Positions 52,440 to 61,615 of a stretch of DNA of 64,000 bases are shown here, one piece after another (positions within the stretch are counted from its first letter, which is position 1; each line of letters starts with the position of its first letter). The notes beneath the pieces are model-generated. The model did not search any database. It had not been told where the DNA came from and saw nothing but the letters and a program-made list of their open reading frames with translations. The position numbers and the translations under genes were made by a program. Source of the stretch: UKL13-2 sp043773745 (GTDB lineage: Bacteria; Pseudomonadota; Gammaproteobacteria; Burkholderiales; Usitatibacteraceae); NCBI GenBank assembly GCA_043773745.1, contig JAYVEV010000132.1:1-64000 (forward strand), written 5' to 3'.

Positions 52440-52905
52440 GGAAGTTCCATTTTTTTGATCATCACGCAGACTCCACCCCCCCAGCTGCGCTACTCATTTA
52501 CCTGCTTGGTCTGAACACATTACCCTTATTACAAACCAAACAGTGGATGCTATGCCCACTGATGCTGGAAGTAAACATCCGAATCAGTCAGAAACTGTCC
52601 GCGACACCCCTCATTCAGGGTATATTTTTTTGCTGCACGAGTACCCCAACCCGTACTGACGGCTTGCTGGCTTAAGGAATCACAAAGCATCACAACAAGC
52701 TCTCTTTAGCAATAACCGCCACAGAGACAATGGCATGCGCGAACGAGGGCGCGGGTATTGGACGACTAATAGGCTCATACCGTTGACTTCAATCCCCCGC
52801 TTGTGCAGACTCATTGACCTAGCAGTATGCGCCTTGCTTAACCAGCTGGCGCATTAGTGATTACCGCAAAATACCTTACGTGCGGTTGAACATTCGGAGT
52901 TATTC
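52440..52905. promoter_or_regulatory. 466-base divergent intergenic region
   Basis: Lies between the DUF560-like gene (minus) and a peptide-binding protein gene (plus), so it must hold both promoters. Candidate plus-strand -35 boxes TTGACT (52783) and TTGACC (52814) have poor -10 partners. A short stem CCCT/AGGG followed by TATATTTTTTT sits near 52612-52631. I see no convincing gene, tRNA or repeat here. GGAG about ten bases before 52906 is the ribosome site of the binding protein. Confidence 0.5.
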
Positions 52906-54516
52906 ATGAAATTCGTTTCATCTATTAAATGCGATGCCTTGATATGGCGTATCGGTGGCCTCACTTGTGCCTTCGCATTTTCAATTTGGATATCACCATC
53001 GACTGCCGATGCCAAAACGCTGCGCTGGGCCAGTAGGGGCGATGTATTCACGATGGACCCGCACTCGCAAAACAATGGTCTCACCAACGATATGTCTGAC
53101 CATATTTATGAGCCGTTAGTCACCCGTGGCAAAACCATGGCGGTGGAACCCGCGCTGGCCGTCTCATGGTCACAAATCAATCCCAACACCATGCGCTTCA
53201 AGCTGCGCGATAAAGTCGTGTTTCATGATGGCGCCGCGTTCACGGCGGACGATGTGGTGTTCTCGATCAGCCGCGCGCTTGAGAAAACCTCGGATTTTTC
53301 GGCCTATATGCAGGGCATCAAGGAAGCTCGAAAAATAGACGCCCTGACGGTTGATATCATCACTGACGGACCAACACCAACACTGCTTGACCAATTGACC
53401 GAAGTCCGACTCATGAATAAAGCCTGGGCGTTCAAATTCAAAGCGCAGCGCCCGCAAGACTACAAAAACAAGGAAGAAACCTATACGGCGCGTCACGCCA
53501 ATGGTACCGGACCGTTCGCCCTGAAAAGCCGGGAGCCCGATGTAAAAACTGTCCTAGTTGCCAACCCGAAATGGTGGGGGAAGATTGATCCGTCTGTCAC
53601 GGAAGTGGTGTACACCCCAATCAAATCGGATGCCACCCGTATCTCCGCCCTGATTTCGGGCGAGCTTGACTTCGTCTTAGACCCGCCGGTGCAAGACCTC
53701 GCGAAGCTAAAAGAAAACAAAGCCATCAAAATTTTAGAAGGCAACGAAAACCGTACCCTTTTCCTCAACATGGACCAAGGCCGCGATGAATTGCTGTACG
53801 GATCAAAAGGCAAAAATCCATTCAAAGATGTGCGCGTTCGCCAGGCAATGCTACTGGCAATAGACATTAACGCCATCCATAAAACTGTGATGCGGGGACT
53901 GTCGCTACCCACCATGTCGATGATTGCACCGCAGGTACGTGGCTACACCAAGGAGATTGAAAACCGGCCGGCAGTCGATATTGCAAAAGCAAAGAAACTA
54001 ATGGCCAGTGCGGGTTTTGCCAATGGTTTTGATGTCACCTTTGATTGCCCCAACGATCGCTACATAAATGATATTCAGATTTGCACGGCCATCACCGGCA
54101 TGCTCGCCAAAATTGATATCCGCGCAAAATTAAACGCCATGCCGGTCACGCTGTATTTGCCCAAATTGCAAAAAGGCGACACCAGCATGTATTTATTGGG
54201 TTGGGGAGTGCCTACCTTTGACGCACTGTATACCCTGCAATCCATTTTACGCACCCATACTGCCGGTAGCGACGGCAACTGGAATTTTTCGGGCTACTCC
54301 AACCCCAGGGTGGATGCCATTATCGAAAAACTCAAAACTGAAATTGATTTCAAGAAGCGGGCAGAATTGACCAAAGAAGCACTATTACTAGACCAAGCTG
54401 ATGTCGGCCACATACCGCTGCATCATCAGGTGATTCCGTGGGCGATGCGCAGCAATATCACCGTGATTCACCGCGCCGACAACCGTATGCATGCCAAATG
54501 GGCGATTATTAAATGA
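52906..54516 (+). CDS. Peptide ABC transporter substrate-binding protein (family 5)
   Basis: 536 residues. Signal region (GGLTCAFAFSIWISPSTADA), mature start KTLRWASRGD. Family 5 blocks: VFHDGAAFTADDVVFSISRAL and GTGPFALKSREPDVKT. It shares DCPNDRYINDIQIC with the orphan binding protein at 31223, to which it is closest. First gene of the transporter locus; a terminator at 54619 separates it from the second binding protein, so levels may be set independently. Confidence 0.94.
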   Translation: MKFVSSIKCDALIWRIGGLTCAFAFSIWISPSTADAKTLRWASRGDVFTMDPHSQNNGLTNDMSDHIYEPLVTRGKTMAVEPALAVSWSQINPNTMRFKLRDKVVFHDGAAFTADDVVFSISRALEKTSDFSAYMQGIKEARKIDALTVDIITDGPTPTLLDQLTEVRLMNKAWAFKFKAQRPQDYKNKEETYTARHANGTGPFALKSREPDVKTVLVANPKWWGKIDPSVTEVVYTPIKSDATRISALISGELDFVLDPPVQDLAKLKENKAIKILEGNENRTLFLNMDQGRDELLYGSKGKNPFKDVRVRQAMLLAIDINAIHKTVMRGLSLPTMSMIAPQVRGYTKEIENRPAVDIAKAKKLMASAGFANGFDVTFDCPNDRYINDIQICTAITGMLAKIDIRAKLNAMPVTLYLPKLQKGDTSMYLLGWGVPTFDALYTLQSILRTHTAGSDGNWNFSGYSNPRVDAIIEKLKTEIDFKKRAELTKEALLLDQADVGHIPLHHQVIPWAMRSNITVIHRADNRMHAKWAIIK

Positions 54517-54618
54517 TGAAATCTTTAGGTGATGCCATGGGATGGGCCGAATGGACTGCACGGTCGGCAAGGAATAATCAAGCGCTGCTGAATTAAGACA
54601 TTTCCATTACAATGCGCT

Positions 54619-54654
54619 GCCCGTCGGCTTGTTACCGGCGGGCTGTTTATTTGT
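54619..54654 (+). terminator. Intrinsic terminator after first binding-protein gene
   Basis: GCCCGTCGG (54619-54627), loop CTTGTTA, CCGGCGGGC (54635-54643): nine pairs with one G-T, followed by TGTTTATTTGT. It lies about 100 bases after the stop and 80 bases before the next gene. Confidence 0.75.
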
Positions 54655-54733
54655 GACATTTGTAACGGACGCCCCGCAGCAAGGGACTACTTTGTTGCTG
54701 CAATCAAGTTGAAATTTTTTGAATGGTGAAGTG

Positions 54734-56344
54734 ATGATGAATTTCAAAACAATGTTTTCCACCACCGTGCTGTTAATGGCGCTCACTATTTCCGCTGCCA
54801 CCAATGCCGCTACCGCCGCGCCCCAAGCAAAAATATTGCGCTATGCAAGCCAGGACGATCCGCAAACGCTGGATCCACATTCAGCCAACCTGACACCAAC
54901 CAATCGTGTGATTTCGCAAATTTATGAGTCGCTCGTGGCGCGTGACAAAGACTTCAAAATTGTCCCCGGGTTGGCGCTTTGGTGGAGCGCCCCCGATAAC
55001 AAAACCTGGCGTTTCAAGCTGCGCCCCAATGTGAAATTTCATGACGGCTCGCCATTCACCGCCGATGATGTGGTGTTCTCTGTCGAGCGTACTTTGCACC
55101 CACTGTCCCAACTAAAATCATCATTACAGGGCGTGGCCAGCGCCAAAAAAATTGACACTTTTACAGTAGATTTTGTGATGAAAGAGCCCAATCCGGTGCT
55201 GTTGAATCATCTGTATCAATTTCGCGTGATGTCCAAAAGCTGGGCCACCAAGAACAACGCGGTAGCACCTCAAAATTACAAATCTAACGAGGATACATTT
55301 TCCTCGCGAAACGCCAATGGCACCGGCCCATTCATATTGAAGCTTCGCCAGCCAGATGTGAAAACCGTGCTTATCGCCAATCCCAACTGGTGGAACAACG
55401 CCAGCAAAGAAAAAGGCAATGTCACGCAGGTTGAAATGCTGCCGATCAAATCTAACGCGACGCGCGTGGCCGCGCTGCTGTCGGGCGAAATCGATTTCGT
55501 GCTTGATCCGCCCCAGCAGGACGTGGCTCGATTGAAGGCCGATCCCAATATCAGAATTGCGGAAGGAAACGAGGCGCGCATTCAGTATTTTGCGTTTGAT
55601 CAATTCCGTGATGAGTTGCTGTACAGCAACGTAAAAGGTAAAAATCCGCTTAAAGATTTGCGCGTTCGCCAAGCGATTGGGTACGCCATTGATGTTAATG
55701 CCATCCGTCAAGTTGTGATGCGCGGCTTGTCGACCCCCACCGGCAGCATTGTGCCGCCTGGTACCCAAGGCTATTCTAAAGAGGCCGATAAGCGCTTACT
55801 GTTTGACCGCGAAAAGGCCAAGACGCTACTGGCTGAAGCAGGTTATCCCATGGGCTTTTCAATCACGCTTGATTGTGGTGCCAACCAGCCACCGGCCGAT
55901 ATTTGCCAAGCTGTTGCCGCCATGTTGACCCAGATTGGGATTCGCACCACACCGAATATCGTGCCGCTCGCCAATTATTTTTCGAAACTGCAGAAATTCG
56001 ACACCAGTTTTTATCTATTGAGCTGGGGTGCAACCACTTTCGATTCGTTCTATACGCTGCAAGCACTTCTGAACACCAATGCGGGCGAGCTATCAGCCAG
56101 CGGTGATTCGAATTATGGCCGCTATTCCAATCCCAAAATGGATGAATTGATCGGCAAAATTAAGTCCGAGTTTGATATGAAAAAGCGCGACGCCTGGATT
56201 CGCGAAGCGCTGCTTCTGAACCAAAATGATATCGCCACCCTGCCGCTGCATCAACCCGTGATACCGTGGGCCATGCGCAAAAATATTGAGGCTTCCTTTG
56301 CGCCCAATAACATCGCGTATTTTTTCCGCTTCAAAATCAATTAA
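54734..56344 (+). CDS. Peptide ABC transporter substrate-binding protein (family 5)
   Basis: About 536 residues. Signal peptide STTVLLMALTISAATNAAT, mature start near KILRYASQDDPQTLDP. Family blocks VKFHDGSPFTADDVVFSVERTL and GTGPFILKLRQPDVKT. It diverges from the other two binding proteins in the region DCGANQPPADICQ, keeping the two Cys. I placed the start at the first of two ATG codons after GGTGAAG; a TTG at 54719 is less likely. 41 bases before the first permease gene, it is the probable main binding protein of this transporter. Confidence 0.93.
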   Translation: MMNFKTMFSTTVLLMALTISAATNAATAAPQAKILRYASQDDPQTLDPHSANLTPTNRVISQIYESLVARDKDFKIVPGLALWWSAPDNKTWRFKLRPNVKFHDGSPFTADDVVFSVERTLHPLSQLKSSLQGVASAKKIDTFTVDFVMKEPNPVLLNHLYQFRVMSKSWATKNNAVAPQNYKSNEDTFSSRNANGTGPFILKLRQPDVKTVLIANPNWWNNASKEKGNVTQVEMLPIKSNATRVAALLSGEIDFVLDPPQQDVARLKADPNIRIAEGNEARIQYFAFDQFRDELLYSNVKGKNPLKDLRVRQAIGYAIDVNAIRQVVMRGLSTPTGSIVPPGTQGYSKEADKRLLFDREKAKTLLAEAGYPMGFSITLDCGANQPPADICQAVAAMLTQIGIRTTPNIVPLANYFSKLQKFDTSFYLLSWGATTFDSFYTLQALLNTNAGELSASGDSNYGRYSNPKMDELIGKIKSEFDMKKRDAWIREALLLNQNDIATLPLHQPVIPWAMRKNIEASFAPNNIAYFFRFKIN

Positions 56345-56385
56345 GCCTCACGTTTCACTACACCCAACCGGTCAAGTTATCGCCT

Positions 56386-57372
56386 ATGCTCGCCTTCGTT
56401 ATTCGCCGTTTGCTGCAAAGTGTCCTTGTGATGTTGGCCGTTGGCTTTATCGCATTCTCATTGTTCAACTTCACGGGCGACCCGGTCGCGCTGATGCTGC
56501 CGCCAGAAGCCACGCAGGCGGATCGTGAGGAGGTGCGTAAATCGCTGGGGCTGGACGAGCCTTCTTATGTGCAGTTTGCCGTGTTTGTGAAAAACGCCGT
56601 GCAAGGCAATTTCGGTATCTCACTCCGTCTGGGCCGTCCCGTTTCGCAATTGCTGGTCGAGCGCCTGCCGGCCACGCTGGAGCTGGCAATGACTGCCGCA
56701 GTGCTGGGGCTGTTGATCGGCATACCGATGGGCATTCTGACGGCGTTAAAGCGGGATATCTGGCTGTCGAAACTGTTCCTGACCGGTTCGCTGATTGGTG
56801 TGTCGCTACCCAATTTTTTAATCGGTATTTTTTTAATTCTGATCTTTGCTGTGTGGTTGGGATGGTTACCCTCGTTTGGGCGCGGAGATGTGACCCAGAT
56901 TGGTTACTGGTCAACCGGCTTCCTGACCCAATCAGGCTTGAGAGCGCTGGTGTTGCCCGCCATTACGCTAGGATTTTATCCGGTCACGCTGATCATGCGC
57001 TTGGTGCGCGCTGAAATGCTGGAAGTGCTGCGCACCGATTACATCAAATTTGCGCGCGCCCGCGGCTTGACCAATAACGCCGTGCATTTTGGCCACGCAC
57101 TTAAAAATACCCTGGTACCCGTGATCACCATCACCGGCTTGCAGCTGGGTGGTTTGATTGCCTTTGCCATTATTACTGAGACGGTATTTCAGTGGCCGGG
57201 AATGGGACTGCTGTTTATACAAGCAGTACAGTTTGCCGATATTCCGGTGATGGCTGCTTACCTGTGCTTAATCGGTTTTATTTTTGTGAGTATTAATTTG
57301 ATGGTGGATATGTTGTATTACGTGGTGGATCCGCGCCTGCGTGTTGACCGTGCTGCATCAGGAGGCCATTGA
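56386..57372 (+). CDS. Peptide ABC transporter permease, DppB type
   Basis: 328 residues, six membrane helices with an N-terminal MLAFVIRRLLQSVLVMLAVGF and the periplasmic loop GDPVALMLPPEATQADREEVRKSLGLDEP typical of DppB/OppB. The ATPase-contact EAA loop is RLVRAEMLEVLRTDYIKFARARGL. One base separates its stop from the next permease start. Confidence 0.94.
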   Translation: MLAFVIRRLLQSVLVMLAVGFIAFSLFNFTGDPVALMLPPEATQADREEVRKSLGLDEPSYVQFAVFVKNAVQGNFGISLRLGRPVSQLLVERLPATLELAMTAAVLGLLIGIPMGILTALKRDIWLSKLFLTGSLIGVSLPNFLIGIFLILIFAVWLGWLPSFGRGDVTQIGYWSTGFLTQSGLRALVLPAITLGFYPVTLIMRLVRAEMLEVLRTDYIKFARARGLTNNAVHFGHALKNTLVPVITITGLQLGGLIAFAIITETVFQWPGMGLLFIQAVQFADIPVMAAYLCLIGFIFVSINLMVDMLYYVVDPRLRVDRAASGGH

Positions 57373-57373
57373 T

Positions 57374-58288
57374 ATGGTCGATTCATTACGACGTTTTTTT
57401 GATGGCGACCTTTGGTATAGCTTCAAGCGCAACCCACTGGTCATTATCGCCACTATCTTGGCCCTGATTTGCCTGCTGGCTGCCGCATTCGCGCCGTGGG
57501 TGGCACCGCACAATCCGTTTGATCTGAAGACGCTGAATTTACTGGATGCGTTCTCGCCCCCAGCCTGGACTGAAGCGGGTAAATCGCAGTTTTTGCTAGG
57601 CACTGATGATCAGGGCCGCGACGTGCTTTCCACCATCATGCACGGCTCTCGTGTGTCGCTGGTGGTGGGCATCTGCGCGGTATTTTTATCGATGGTCATC
57701 GGCATCACGCTGGGCCTCATCAGTGGCTATGTGGGTGGTGCGGTGGATGCGTTCATCATGCGAGTAGCCGATATCCAATTGTCATTTCCGGCAATCTTGA
57801 TTGCGCTGTTAATTGATGGCGTCGCCCGCGCCGTGATCGGTAAAGAGCATCATGATCAGGTGGCTGTCTATGTGCTGATTTTCGCGATTGCCGCCTCCGG
57901 CTGGGTGCAGTATGCCCGCACAGTACGGGGTTCTACGCTGGTTGAGCGCAACAAAGAATATGTACAGGCTGCGCGGGTGATTGGTCGGCGCTCGCTGGCG
58001 ATTATGTTCTCGCATGTGTTGCCCAATGTGATGGGCCCGGTGATGGTGCTCGCCACCCTGCATGTCGGTACCGCCATCATTACCGAGGCAACGCTTTCAT
58101 TCCTTGGTGTCGGTGTACCGCCTACTCAGCCTTCGCTTGGTACCCTGATACGCGTCGGCAATGATTTTTTATTTTCCGGCGAATGGTGGATAACCGTATT
58201 CCCCGGTCTGGCGCTGGTGATTCTGGTGCTGTCAATTAACATCATCGGGGATTGGCTACGTGACGCCCTGAACCCGAAACTTCGCTAA
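57374..58288 (+). CDS. Peptide ABC transporter permease, DppC type
   Basis: 304 residues with the DppC N-terminal (FKRNPLVIIATILALICLLAA), the GTDDQGRDVLSTIMHGSRVSL signature and the EAA loop VRGSTLVERNKEYVQAARVIG. The ATG at 57374 has AGGAGG about ten bases upstream and follows the previous stop directly; the frame open from 57341 overlaps the previous gene and is not needed. Confidence 0.94.
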   Translation: MVDSLRRFFDGDLWYSFKRNPLVIIATILALICLLAAAFAPWVAPHNPFDLKTLNLLDAFSPPAWTEAGKSQFLLGTDDQGRDVLSTIMHGSRVSLVVGICAVFLSMVIGITLGLISGYVGGAVDAFIMRVADIQLSFPAILIALLIDGVARAVIGKEHHDQVAVYVLIFAIAASGWVQYARTVRGSTLVERNKEYVQAARVIGRRSLAIMFSHVLPNVMGPVMVLATLHVGTAIITEATLSFLGVGVPPTQPSLGTLIRVGNDFLFSGEWWITVFPGLALVILVLSINIIGDWLRDALNPKLR

Positions 58289-58306
58289 CGTTAAGCGCCG
58301 CACATC

Positions 58307-59329
58307 ATGACAACCCCTCTTTTACAAGTTAAAAATCTGCGGATTGAGTTTCCCACCCGACGCGGTACGCTGGTCGCGGTTGATGACATCAGCTTCGACA
58401 TTGCCGCGGGTGAAGTGCTCGGCGTAGTGGGCGAATCTGGCGCGGGTAAATCACTCACCGGCGCAGCGGTCATTGGTTTGCTGGAGCCCCCGGGCCGTAT
58501 TGCCAGCGGTGAAATTATTTTCAACGGCAAGCGTATTGATAATTTACCGTTTGAAGAGATTCGTAAAATTCGCGGCCGCGAAATCGGCGCGATTTTTCAG
58601 GACCCGCTCACCTCATTGAACCCGCTTTACAGCATCGGCCGGCAGCTAACCGAAACGATCGAGACGCATTTGCCGCTTACCCACACCCAAGCGCGAGCAA
58701 GAGCGATTGAATTGCTGGAAGAAGTCGGCATTCCAGCTGCGGATAAACGCATTGATCATTACCCGCACCAATTCTCGGGTGGCATGCGCCAGCGCGTGGT
58801 GATTTCATTGGCCCTGGCGGCCAACCCGAAACTCATCATTGCAGATGAGCCGACCACCGCGCTGGATGTGTCTATTCAGGCGCAGATCATCACGCTGCTT
58901 AAAAAACTCGGCCGCGAACACGGTACGGCCGTGATGCTGATTACTCACGATATGGGCGTGATTGCTGAAACGGCCGATCGGGTCGCGGTCATGTATGCGG
59001 GCCGCATTGCCGAAATCGGCCCGGTAGCCGAAGTCATTCATCATCCGCAGCATCCGTACACGATCGGACTGATGGGTGCGATCCCAAGCGTTGGTGATAA
59101 CAATGCACGCCTTGCGCAAATTGATGGTTCGATGCCGCGTCTGACGGCGATTCCGCGTGGTTGTGCTTTCAACCCACGCTGTACTCGTGTTCAGGATGTA
59201 CCGAATCAGCGCTGCACAACCGAGCGGCCGAGCTTGCTGCCAGCCGGCAAGACGATGGCATCTTGCTGGTTACATGACAGCTCGCTCACAAAAATGGATT
59301 TGGCGGCCCGACAAAAGGTGATCGCATGA
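58307..59329 (+). CDS. Peptide ABC transporter ATPase, DppD type
   Basis: 340 residues. Walker A GESGAGKS (about 43-50), Q-loop IFQDPLTSLNPLY, signature FSGGMRQR, Walker B LIIADEPTTALD, H-loop ITHDMGV. The C-terminal oligopeptide extension with Cys (GCAFNPRCTRVQDVPNQRC) probably binds an iron-sulfur cluster as seen in DppD/OppD relatives. Overlaps the next gene by four bases (ATGA). Confidence 0.95.
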   Translation: MTTPLLQVKNLRIEFPTRRGTLVAVDDISFDIAAGEVLGVVGESGAGKSLTGAAVIGLLEPPGRIASGEIIFNGKRIDNLPFEEIRKIRGREIGAIFQDPLTSLNPLYSIGRQLTETIETHLPLTHTQARARAIELLEEVGIPAADKRIDHYPHQFSGGMRQRVVISLALAANPKLIIADEPTTALDVSIQAQIITLLKKLGREHGTAVMLITHDMGVIAETADRVAVMYAGRIAEIGPVAEVIHHPQHPYTIGLMGAIPSVGDNNARLAQIDGSMPRLTAIPRGCAFNPRCTRVQDVPNQRCTTERPSLLPAGKTMASCWLHDSSLTKMDLAARQKVIA

Positions 59330-60345
59330 GCGCCTCAAAAATATTGCTTGAAGTTACCGACGTCGCCAAAGAGTTTGATGTCTCCAGACCGTGGCTTAAC
59401 CGGTTACTTGAAGGCCAGGACAAACAAATTCTCAAAGCTGTCGACGGAGTTAGTTTCAGCATCAACCGCGGTGAAACACTGGCACTGGTAGGCGAGTCGG
59501 GTTGCGGCAAATCGACCGTGGCACGGCTGGTGTGCGGCCTCTACACGCCTTCACGCGGCTCGATTGTGTTCGACGGCACCGACATGGCCAAGGTCGGCAG
59601 TGATGAGCTGCGCGGCCTGCGAGCGCGCTTCCAGATGATTTTCCAAGATCCGTATGCCAGCCTGAATCCACGCTGGCGCGTTGGCAAAATTATTGCGGAG
59701 CCGATTTTATCGCATGGGCTGGCCACCAGCGGCGAAGCACTCAAAGCTCGGGTTGGCGAATTGCTTACCCAGGTTGGTTTGTCACCACTCGACGCCGATA
59801 AATTTCCGCATGAATTTTCGGGTGGCCAGCGTCAGCGCATTTCAATTGCGCGCGCCTTGTCTAGCAACCCTGAATTTTTAGTCTGCGATGAACCCACTTC
59901 TGCACTCGACGTATCGGTGCAAGCGCAGATTTTGAATTTGATGAAAGACCTGCAACGCGAGTTCGGGCTTACCTATTTGTTCATTTCGCATAATCTGGCC
60001 GTGGTGTCGCATATTTCCACCCGCGTTGGCGTCATGTATCTGGGTCGTCTCGTCGAGGTAGCCGATACCCAACGAATTTTTACGACGCCATTGCATCCCT
60101 ACACGCAGATGTTGCAATCGGCCATTCCCGATTTAAAAATGACTGGAAAACAGCGTACACCGGTCGCCGGCGAAGTGCCCAATCCGCTGACTCCTCCCAG
60201 CGGCTGCACATTTCATCCGCGTTGCCCGCATGCAAATGAGCGCTGCAAGCGCGAGCGCCCCGAAATGATTTACCATCCGGAAGGCGGCCAGGTGGCTTGT
60301 CATGCCGTTGAGGAAAAGCGTATAAACATCAAATTGGCAGCTTGA
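59326..60345 (+). CDS. Peptide ABC transporter ATPase, DppF type
   Basis: 339 residues. Walker A GESGCGKST, Q-loop IFQDPYASLNPRW, signature FSGGQRQR, Walker B FLVCDEPTSALD, H-loop ISHNLAV, and the C-terminal Cys-containing extension (GCTFHPRCPHANERC). Together with the DppD-type protein it forms the ATPase heterodimer. Last gene of the transporter unit. Confidence 0.95.
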   Translation: MSASKILLEVTDVAKEFDVSRPWLNRLLEGQDKQILKAVDGVSFSINRGETLALVGESGCGKSTVARLVCGLYTPSRGSIVFDGTDMAKVGSDELRGLRARFQMIFQDPYASLNPRWRVGKIIAEPILSHGLATSGEALKARVGELLTQVGLSPLDADKFPHEFSGGQRQRISIARALSSNPEFLVCDEPTSALDVSVQAQILNLMKDLQREFGLTYLFISHNLAVVSHISTRVGVMYLGRLVEVADTQRIFTTPLHPYTQMLQSAIPDLKMTGKQRTPVAGEVPNPLTPPSGCTFHPRCPHANERCKRERPEMIYHPEGGQVACHAVEEKRINIKLAA

Positions 60346-60449
60346 TTCGTCACATAAGCCAAGCCACACAAATCAAATAAATTGAGTTGCAAGCGGCGCC
60401 CATAAGCCGTAGGCAAATCAAAGATCGAACGAAGCTTTGGGGAGGTCGA

Positions 60450-60965
60450 TTGAGAGTTTTCTTTGCGGTATGGTTAGATGCCGATACGCTGACGGCGATT
60501 GAAGCCGTGCAGACGCGGCTGCTTGAAATCACCGGTGGCCGTCCGATAGTGCCAGAAACCATTCACCTCACTCTATCTTTTGTGGGGGAAATTGAACCCG
60601 ACCGCCTGGATGAGTTGATTGTGATTGGCAATAAAATTCGCCAAAGATCGTTTCAATTTCACATCAACAAAATCAGTTGTTTTGAAAAATCAAGAGTCGC
60701 GTGGGCCAGCTCCAAGCAAGTGCCCGAAGCGTTGCTGAAGCTGCAATCGACCATTGATAGCCAGGTGGTCAAGGCGGGATTCCCGCTCGATATCAGACCT
60801 TTCCGCCCGCATATTACCCTCATCCGCAATTTGCCCGCGGCGTTCGAAACTATGTCCACCCAGGAATTTACCTGGCCGATTACCGCCTTCTCGCTGGTGC
60901 AGGCCCATCAAAATACCAGCGGTATACCGTATGAAATTCTGCATGTTTGGCCATTAACGGGCTAA
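60450..60965 (+). CDS. thpR: RNA 2',3'-cyclic phosphodiesterase
   Basis: A 2H phosphoesterase of about 171 residues. The two catalytic motifs are HLTLSF (in VPETIHLTLSFVGEI) and HITLIR (in FRPHITLIRNLP). The family start RVFFAVWLD follows a TTG codon at 60450 with a strong ribosome site GGGGAGG, so TTG is the likely start; the longer frame from 60387 also uses TTG and lacks one. ThpR opens 2',3'-cyclic phosphates of RNA, though the physiological role is unclear. Confidence 0.9.
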   Translation: MRVFFAVWLDADTLTAIEAVQTRLLEITGGRPIVPETIHLTLSFVGEIEPDRLDELIVIGNKIRQRSFQFHINKISCFEKSRVAWASSKQVPEALLKLQSTIDSQVVKAGFPLDIRPFRPHITLIRNLPAAFETMSTQEFTWPITAFSLVQAHQNTSGIPYEILHVWPLTG

Positions 60966-60986
60966 GCATGCCTGCGTGGTGTACCG

Positions 60987-61592
60987 TTATTTTTTTCCGG
61001 CCGAAGTAGGGCCAGGGGCGGAAGCGGCGGCAGGTGCTTTTGGCTTGAGCTGTTCAAGCCATGATGTCCAATCGATAGGGCCATCATCGAAGCGTTTCTT
61101 AAGATTTTTCAGCACATTGGGCCAAGCCTTCGCAAAATACTCGAATGCCTTGTCCCACTCGCTGCCCTCGCCCCAACCAACATGGTGTATCGAAACATCT
61201 GTTAGCGCTTCACCACGCGCCACCATGCGCACGATCACCACGGTGCGCTGCTTGCGCGCCTCAGGCAATGAGGGCGGCGCATTCCAGGTAAAAGACAACA
61301 TTTTTTTATCCTGAAAGCCAATCACACGCATCCCGTCGGCGCCCTTCAAGCCGGGTGCCGCGAATGGGTTCATGTAAATTTGAAACGGGCCATCAACCCG
61401 CAACTCGACCTCGGCATCGGGGGCAAAAAATGTTTTGATGCCCTCGCTGGTTGTCCACGCTCTCCAAACTTCCTCCACGCTTGCTTTGACGGTTATTTTT
61501 TCATCGATAGCCCGTTCCTGCACTGGCACTGATGTTCCGCAGGCCGATAAAAACAATCCCCATATCAAAAATATAAAAAAAAGATTTTTCAT
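60987..61592 (-). CDS. SRPBCC (AHSA1-like) domain lipoprotein
   Basis: About 201 residues. Lipoprotein signal FLIWGLFLSAC (Cys about residue 18). The SRPBCC/AHSA1-like fold starts KITVKASVEEVWRAWTTSEG and includes a strand FTWNAPPSLPEARKQRTVV, close to the family of small ligand-binding or Hsp90-activator-like proteins; AHSA1 members are normally cytoplasmic, so the lipobox is unusual. The C-terminal tail is Ala/Pro/Lys-rich. Start 61592 gives the signal peptide; AAAGGG stands upstream. Confidence 0.85.
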   Translation of the reverse strand: MKNLFFIFLIWGLFLSACGTSVPVQERAIDEKITVKASVEEVWRAWTTSEGIKTFFAPDAEVELRVDGPFQIYMNPFAAPGLKGADGMRVIGFQDKKMLSFTWNAPPSLPEARKQRTVVIVRMVARGEALTDVSIHHVGWGEGSEWDKAFEYFAKAWPNVLKNLKKRFDDGPIDWTSWLEQLKPKAPAAASAPGPTSAGKK

Positions 61593-61615
61593 CAAAAACC
61601 CTTTGGCGCTAATGC

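Noticed and set aside
52400..52675. A 91-residue plus-strand frame across the start of the DUF560-like gene
   Set aside because: It begins inside the opposite gene, lacks a ribosome site and has no protein-like pattern.
55124..55768. A 214-residue minus-strand frame
   Set aside because: Antisense to a clear family 5 binding protein gene.
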